From: Oscillospiraceae bacterium
Lineage (GTDB): Bacteria > Bacillota > Clostridia > Oscillospirales > Ruminococcaceae
Assembly: GCA_021199795.1 (NCBI GenBank)
Contig: JAJQHJ010000024.1
Location: forward strand, 1 to 64,000
DNA: 64,000 bases
Direction: 5' to 3'
The notes under the pieces are model-generated. The model made no database searches, was not told the origin of the DNA, and was given only the letters and a program-made list of their open reading frames with translations. Position 1 is the stretch's first letter; every line of letters begins with the position of its first letter. This document shows positions 62,505 through 64,000 of this stretch, piece by piece. Position numbers and translations under genes: made by a program.

Positions 62505-63320
62505 CTACTTGCCCATCAGCTGTGATTTATCGGCACACGCCTTGACAGCCTGCACAACAATATCCTCAAATCCCTGCTCTTCCAGCACTTTCACCGCTTC
62601 TATAGTGGTGCCGCCGGGGGAGCAGACGTTTATTTTGAGCTGTTCGGGGGAGACGTCAGACTTAAGCACCATTTCTGCCGCACCTTTAACCGTCTGCGCG
62701 GCGAAGAGCTTGGCGGCAGCTTCATCCATCCCGCCTTTGACCCCAGCCTTTATGAGTGCGTCGATGAACATATAGACATATGCGGGACCCGAGCCGCTGA
62801 TTCCGGTCACGATGTCCATGAGGCTTTCATCCACGACCGCGGTTTTCCCGAAAGATGAGAAAATCCCGACCACAGTCTCAAGCTCCTCATCGAAAACATT
62901 CCCATTCCCCGAGATTCCGCTCATCCCGACGCCTACAAGTGCCGGAGTGTTTGGCATGACCCGGACAATTTTTGCGTCTTTGCCGAAGCAGCCCTCAAGC
63001 GTCGAAATCTTCTTTCCGGCGAGGATTGAGACGATTACTGCCGACTTTTTGACCGAGCCAATTTCAGCCATGAGTGCCTCCAGCGACTGCGGCTTGACGG
63101 CAAGAATCACTAAATCTGCATCCGAAACCGCAACACTAACGTCCGGAACAGCCCTGACTCCCAGCTTCTCCGCCTTAGCCCTGCAAGCCTCCGCCTTGTC
63201 AGCTCCGACAATAGCCTCAGCCGGCAATATTCCACCCGAAACGACCCCAGAAAGAATCGCCCCGCCCATATTTCCCAGACCTATAATAGCGGTCTTTTTT
63301 ATTGTATTAGTATTACTCAT
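62505..63320 (-). CDS. proC: Pyrroline-5-carboxylate reductase
   Basis: The 271-aa enzyme has the NAD(P) motif AIIGLGNMGGAILSG, VIVSILAGKKI, VRVMPNTPALVGVGMSG and SGSGPAYVYMFIDA, and makes proline in the last biosynthetic step. ATG at 63320 follows GGAGG on the minus strand; an upstream in-frame start would bury this site. Confidence 0.95.
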   Translation of the reverse strand: MSNTNTIKKTAIIGLGNMGGAILSGVVSGGILPAEAIVGADKAEACRAKAEKLGVRAVPDVSVAVSDADLVILAVKPQSLEALMAEIGSVKKSAVIVSILAGKKISTLEGCFGKDAKIVRVMPNTPALVGVGMSGISGNGNVFDEELETVVGIFSSFGKTAVVDESLMDIVTGISGSGPAYVYMFIDALIKAGVKGGMDEAAAKLFAAQTVKGAAEMVLKSDVSPEQLKINVCSPGGTTIEAVKVLEEQGFEDIVVQAVKACADKSQLMGK

Positions 63321-63398
63321 CAGATGACCTCCTTTTTTAATAGAATAGCACAAACGGGAGAAAAAGGCAAGATATTTTCAAAACAGCTCCGAAACCAC

Positions 63399-63428
63399 TT
63401 GACAAGAGGGAATACTTTATGGTATAAT
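63399..63428 (+). promoter_or_regulatory. Consensus promoter of the right-edge surface-protein gene
   Basis: TTGACA (63399-63404) and TATAAT (63423-63428) are 18 bp apart. Confidence 0.82.
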
Positions 63429-63483
63429 TAGGTGAGGGAATTAAAATAAGTGAGTACTTATTATTCCTGAAAACCATAAATCT

Positions 63484-63593
63484 TGTGGGGGGGGTAACGC
63501 GCTTCGCGCGTAACCCACAAAAACCTCCATACGACAGTATAGGAGGTTATAATTATAGCCTCCTGACCAAGCCAATATTAAGGAGGCGTTTTT
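63484..63593 (+). promoter_or_regulatory. G-tract leader with four-segment attenuator (copy 3)
   Basis: TTGTGGG continuing to eight G (63487-63494), hairpin ACGCGC/GCGCGT and CCCACAA form one long stem-loop. Then AACCTCC (63522-63528) pairs with GGAGGTT (63542-63548), and GCCTCCT (63558-63564) pairs with AGGAGGC (63581-63587) followed by GTTTTT. The last AGGAGG is also the ribosome binding site. Segment 2 (GGAGG) can alternatively pair with segment 3 (CCTCC), giving a classic terminator/antiterminator choice. Confidence 0.72.
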
Positions 63594-63594
63594 A

Positions 63595-64000
63595 ATGAAA
63601 AGAAGAAAAGTATTAGCAGTGATTTTGAGTCTGTGTCTGCTCATAACTACAACTGTAGGGATGACGACGGTAGCCAGTGCTGATGAGCTTGAGATTACGG
63701 CTGGAATTCGTGTAGCATATAACTTTAGCTATAGTGACTATATAAACAATTATACATATGCATTGTGTAAAAAAGGTAGTACACACGATTTAAGATTGGC
63801 TGCAGCATGCAGAATCAATAGTGCAAGCGTTGACGTCACAGTAAATTGGTATATGAATCAAACAGATAGTACGGAGGGAGGCACATGGATTATATCGGAT
63901 ACTGATTATATAATAGTAAACAACGGTAAATATGACGCCGAAGCAGGGACTACGACATATTATTACTATATTATGACTGTTACCGATTCATCTAGTGGAG
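63595..64000 (+). CDS. Secreted Ig-like surface protein, cut by the window edge
   Basis: The frame is open from ATG 63595 to the last base (135 codons). It begins with a signal peptide (KRRKVLAVILSLCLL, cleavage likely after ASA near residue 29) and continues into a beta-rich sequence with VTVNWYMNQTD and TYYYYIMTVTD. The Trp-Tyr and poly-Tyr strand pattern resembles the Ig-like modules of the IME surface protein, and both genes have the same kind of leader. The C-terminus and any wall anchor lie outside the window. Confidence 0.82.
   Translation, partial: MKRRKVLAVILSLCLLITTTVGMTTVASADELEITAGIRVAYNFSYSDYINNYTYALCKKGSTHDLRLAAACRINSASVDVTVNWYMNQTDSTEGGTWIISDTDYIIVNNGKYDAEAGTTTYYYYIMTVTDSSSG

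Overview
The window looks like a chromosome segment of a spore-forming, Gram-positive, anaerobic gut Firmicute (Clostridia, Oscillospiraceae/Ruminococcaceae-like). The clues are a GerA-type spore germinant receptor operon, an LPETG sortase-anchored surface protein, rubredoxin next to an FprA flavodiiron protein, strong GGAGG ribosome binding sites, and consensus TTGACA/TATAAT promoters with 17-18 bp spacers. No rRNA, prophage or CRISPR array is visible. The genus is inference.

Layout. 1-5000: a tRNA-Thr cut by the window edge, a signal-peptidase-like protein without its usual catalytic residues, a type III toxin-antitoxin locus (RNA pseudoknot repeats, terminator, ToxN/AbiQ toxin), a CapA-like phosphoesterase, and guaA. 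4982-14593: an integrative mobilizable element (IME) inserted in the 3' end of guaA, bounded by 12-bp direct repeats GAGTGGGAATAA that contain the guaA stop codon. It carries a XRE regulator, excisionase-like protein, tyrosine integrase, MobC-like protein, DUF3847 protein, oriT, MobA/MobL relaxase and one very large cargo gene, a 1600-aa LPETG-anchored surface protein. 14594-39400: an AT-rich exopolysaccharide (EPS) or capsule cluster containing chain-length regulator, tyrosine kinase, LCP ligase, two priming sugar transferases, glycosyltransferases, Wzy, Wzx, LicD, two TagD and CapE/F/G. At least six of its genes are frameshifted or truncated. A diverged copy of the right end of the IME follows at about 39391-39544, so the EPS cluster may be a cis-mobilizable relic stacked on the IME. 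39600-44138: gene remnants, then a restriction-modification pair with a fused C5-cytosine/N6-adenine methyltransferase and an HNH nuclease. 44125-63320: ordinary chromosomal genes (inositol monophosphatase, SDR, FprA, rubredoxin, NrdR, YetF, Ger operon, Asp23, DAK2 kinase, heterodimeric ABC exporter, HAD, pseudouridine synthase, UgpC-like ATPase, SGNH lipoprotein, ProC). 63399-64000: a second secreted, Ig-like surface protein running off the window.

The common thread is surface variation. Three transcription units (the IME surface protein, the EPS operon and the protein at the right edge) begin with the same leader design: consensus promoter, a tract of 7-9 G, a small hairpin, then CCUCC/GGAGG terminator-type hairpins before the start codon. 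Further G tracts sit at or next to frameshifts in EPS genes. A slippage-driven switching system is my main hypothesis for this window. Homopolymer sequencing error remains the competing explanation for the frameshifts, although not for the conserved leader architecture.
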